From: GWC2-37-13 sp964564535
GTDB lineage: Bacteria > Patescibacteriota > Microgenomatia > UBA1406 > GWC2-37-13
Assembly (NCBI GenBank): GCA_964564535.1
Contig: CAZMBH010000052.1
Location: 1 to 6,399 of the forward strand
Length of the DNA: 6,399 nucleotides
Direction: 5' to 3'
Positions 5,878-6,399 of this stretch are shown here, piece by piece. Under the pieces are notes generated by a model, which was given only the letters and a program-made list of their open reading frames with translations, was not told where the DNA came from and did no database searches. Numbering within the stretch: the stretch's first letter is position 1; each line of letters begins with the position of its first letter. A program made the position numbers and the translations under genes.

Positions 5878-5991
5878 GTCATCCCCTCGTAGGAGGGGAT
5901 CCAGTCTATAATTACATCATAAAAAAAATAAAGAGATTTTAGTCTGGATTCCCGCCGGAGTTTACCCTCGCGAAAGCGGGGGCGGGAATGA
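5878..5991. repeat. Composite palindromic (REP-like) repeat, copy 2
   Basis: Same architecture and orientation as 148-211, but longer. Unit A' (5878-5904) starts GTCATCCCC and forms a perfect 8-bp stem, 5881-5888 with 5893-5900, around loop GTAG. Unit B' (5945-5991) has a perfect 9-bp outer stem, 5948-5956 with 5981-5989. Its long loop holds a second hairpin, CGC(GAAA)GCG at 5969-5978, with two more C-G pairs beyond a bulged T5968. The spacer between units is 40 bases. A T7 run lies directly before it. The copy begins 12 bases after the recO stop. Relative to copy 1, two base pairs of the unit A stem differ on both sides, so pairing is kept. No T-run follows either hairpin on the plus strand, so a classical terminator is not supported, although the structures could slow polymerase or protect mRNA ends. 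Confidence 0.85.
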
Positions 5992-6026
5992 AATAGAAAT
6001 TCCTAAAAAAATCTTTCTTCTTCCGT

Positions 6027-6032
6027 TATAAT
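6027..6032 (+). promoter_or_regulatory. -10 box of the glycyl-tRNA synthetase gene
   Basis: A perfect TATAAT lies 11 bases before the ATG at 6044. A start at the usual distance would give an untranslated leader of only about 4-5 bases. The base two before the box is G but the preceding one is C, so the TG extension is incomplete, and no -35 match is seen 16-18 bases upstream. No Shine-Dalgarno is present. The box lies after the palindromic repeat, which suggests this gene starts a new transcription unit. Confidence 0.45.
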
Positions 6033-6043
6033 AAACATTGAAT

Positions 6044-6399
6044 ATGGACAATATAATAGCTTTAGCGAAGAGACGGGGATTTTTTTACCCGTCATCGGAA
6101 ATTTACGGAGGGTTAGCCAACACCTGGGACTTTGGCCATTACGGAGTCCTTCTTAAAAGTAATCTCCGCGATCTGTGGATAAAAAAGTTTATTCATGATA
6201 GACGTGATATCGTCATGGTTGACTCATCTGTCATTTTAAATCCAAAAGTGTGGGAAGCTTCAGGTCATGTAGCCGGTTTCAACGATGCGCTTGTCGATTG
6301 CAAGCAGTGCAAATACCGCACCCGGGCCGATCATTTGATTGAGGCAAAGTTAAAGGACATCAAGGTTGAAGGCCTGCCTGTCGAAAAGCTAACTGAAAT
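6044..6399 (+). CDS. glyS: Glycyl-tRNA synthetase, alpha2 type, N-terminal part
   Basis: This class II synthetase charges tRNA-Gly with glycine in the cytoplasm. The first 118 residues are visible and the frame is still open at the right edge. The sequence is diagnostic of the homodimeric (archaeal/eukaryotic/Thermus-like) form rather than the alpha2beta2 GlyQ/GlyS form: KRRGFFYPSSEIYGG (9-23), TWDFGHYGVLLKSNLRDLW (27-45) covering the motif 1 region, then SSVILNPKVWEASGH (61-75), and Cys86-x2-Cys89 followed by RADHLIE (94-100). The CxxC may be half of a zinc site whose other half would lie in the insertion domain. ATG 6044 is chosen because the conserved block starts a few residues later and a TATAAT box sits just upstream. 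It follows recO, an order also seen as recO-glyQ-glyS in Firmicutes. Confidence 0.95.
   Translation, partial: MDNIIALAKRRGFFYPSSEIYGGLANTWDFGHYGVLLKSNLRDLWIKKFIHDRRDIVMVDSSVILNPKVWEASGHVAGFNDALVDCKQCKYRTRADHLIEAKLKDIKVEGLPVEKLTE

Noticed and set aside
148..5991. CRISPR array or insertion sequence ends
   Set aside because: There are only two copies 5.7 kb apart, no spacer array, no transposase and no target-site duplication visible; the design fits REP-like repeats better.

Overview
The window looks like a chromosomal segment of a Candidate Phyla Radiation (Patescibacteria) bacterium, possibly of the Microgenomates type. This is an inference from several signs: an AT-rich composition, very short spacers, a DUF4012 protein inside a surface-glycan operon, a short RecO, an alpha2-type glycyl-tRNA synthetase, and no recognisable Shine-Dalgarno sequence before any start. 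TGA is used as a stop at the end of two genes (133-135 and 1733-1735), which argues against the recoded lineages that read TGA as glycine or tryptophan.

Layout. (1) Bases 1-135 hold the C-terminal end of a plus-strand protein, probably a family 4 glycosyltransferase. (2) Bases 148-211 hold a composite palindromic repeat made of two facing hairpins. (3) A minus-strand cupin gene (197-559) has its stop codon inside the loop of the second hairpin. (4) A 42-base divergent spacer (560-601) carries two facing extended -10 promoters, each placed to give an almost leaderless transcript. (5) A tight plus-strand operon follows: glycosyltransferase (602-1735), mannose-1-phosphate guanylyltransferase (1732-2817), membrane phosphoglycosyl transferase (2823-3485), DUF4012 membrane-anchored protein (3520-5325) and RecO (5326-5865). 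(6) A second copy of the composite palindrome lies at 5878-5991. (7) Glycyl-tRNA synthetase starts at 6044 behind its own TATAAT box and runs off the window. No stretch over 300 bases lacks a gene. No tRNA, rRNA, CRISPR array, transposase or canonical U-tract terminator was seen.

How the genes work together. The guanylyltransferase would make GDP-mannose. The phosphoglycosyl transferase would load the first sugar-1-phosphate onto undecaprenyl phosphate. The family 4 glycosyltransferase would extend the chain, plausibly with mannose. The DUF4012 protein, anchored by one N-terminal helix with its bulk outside, may act on the finished glycan at the surface; its biochemical role is unknown. RecO is joined to this operon with no spacer and is followed by glycyl-tRNA synthetase, a recO-gly neighbourhood also found in other bacteria.

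The most unusual content is in the repeats. The two palindromic copies show compensatory stem changes and identical placement 12 bases after a stop codon. One supplies the last residues and the stop of the cupin. A different AT-rich repeat is translated in frame as the interdomain linker of the glycosyltransferase.
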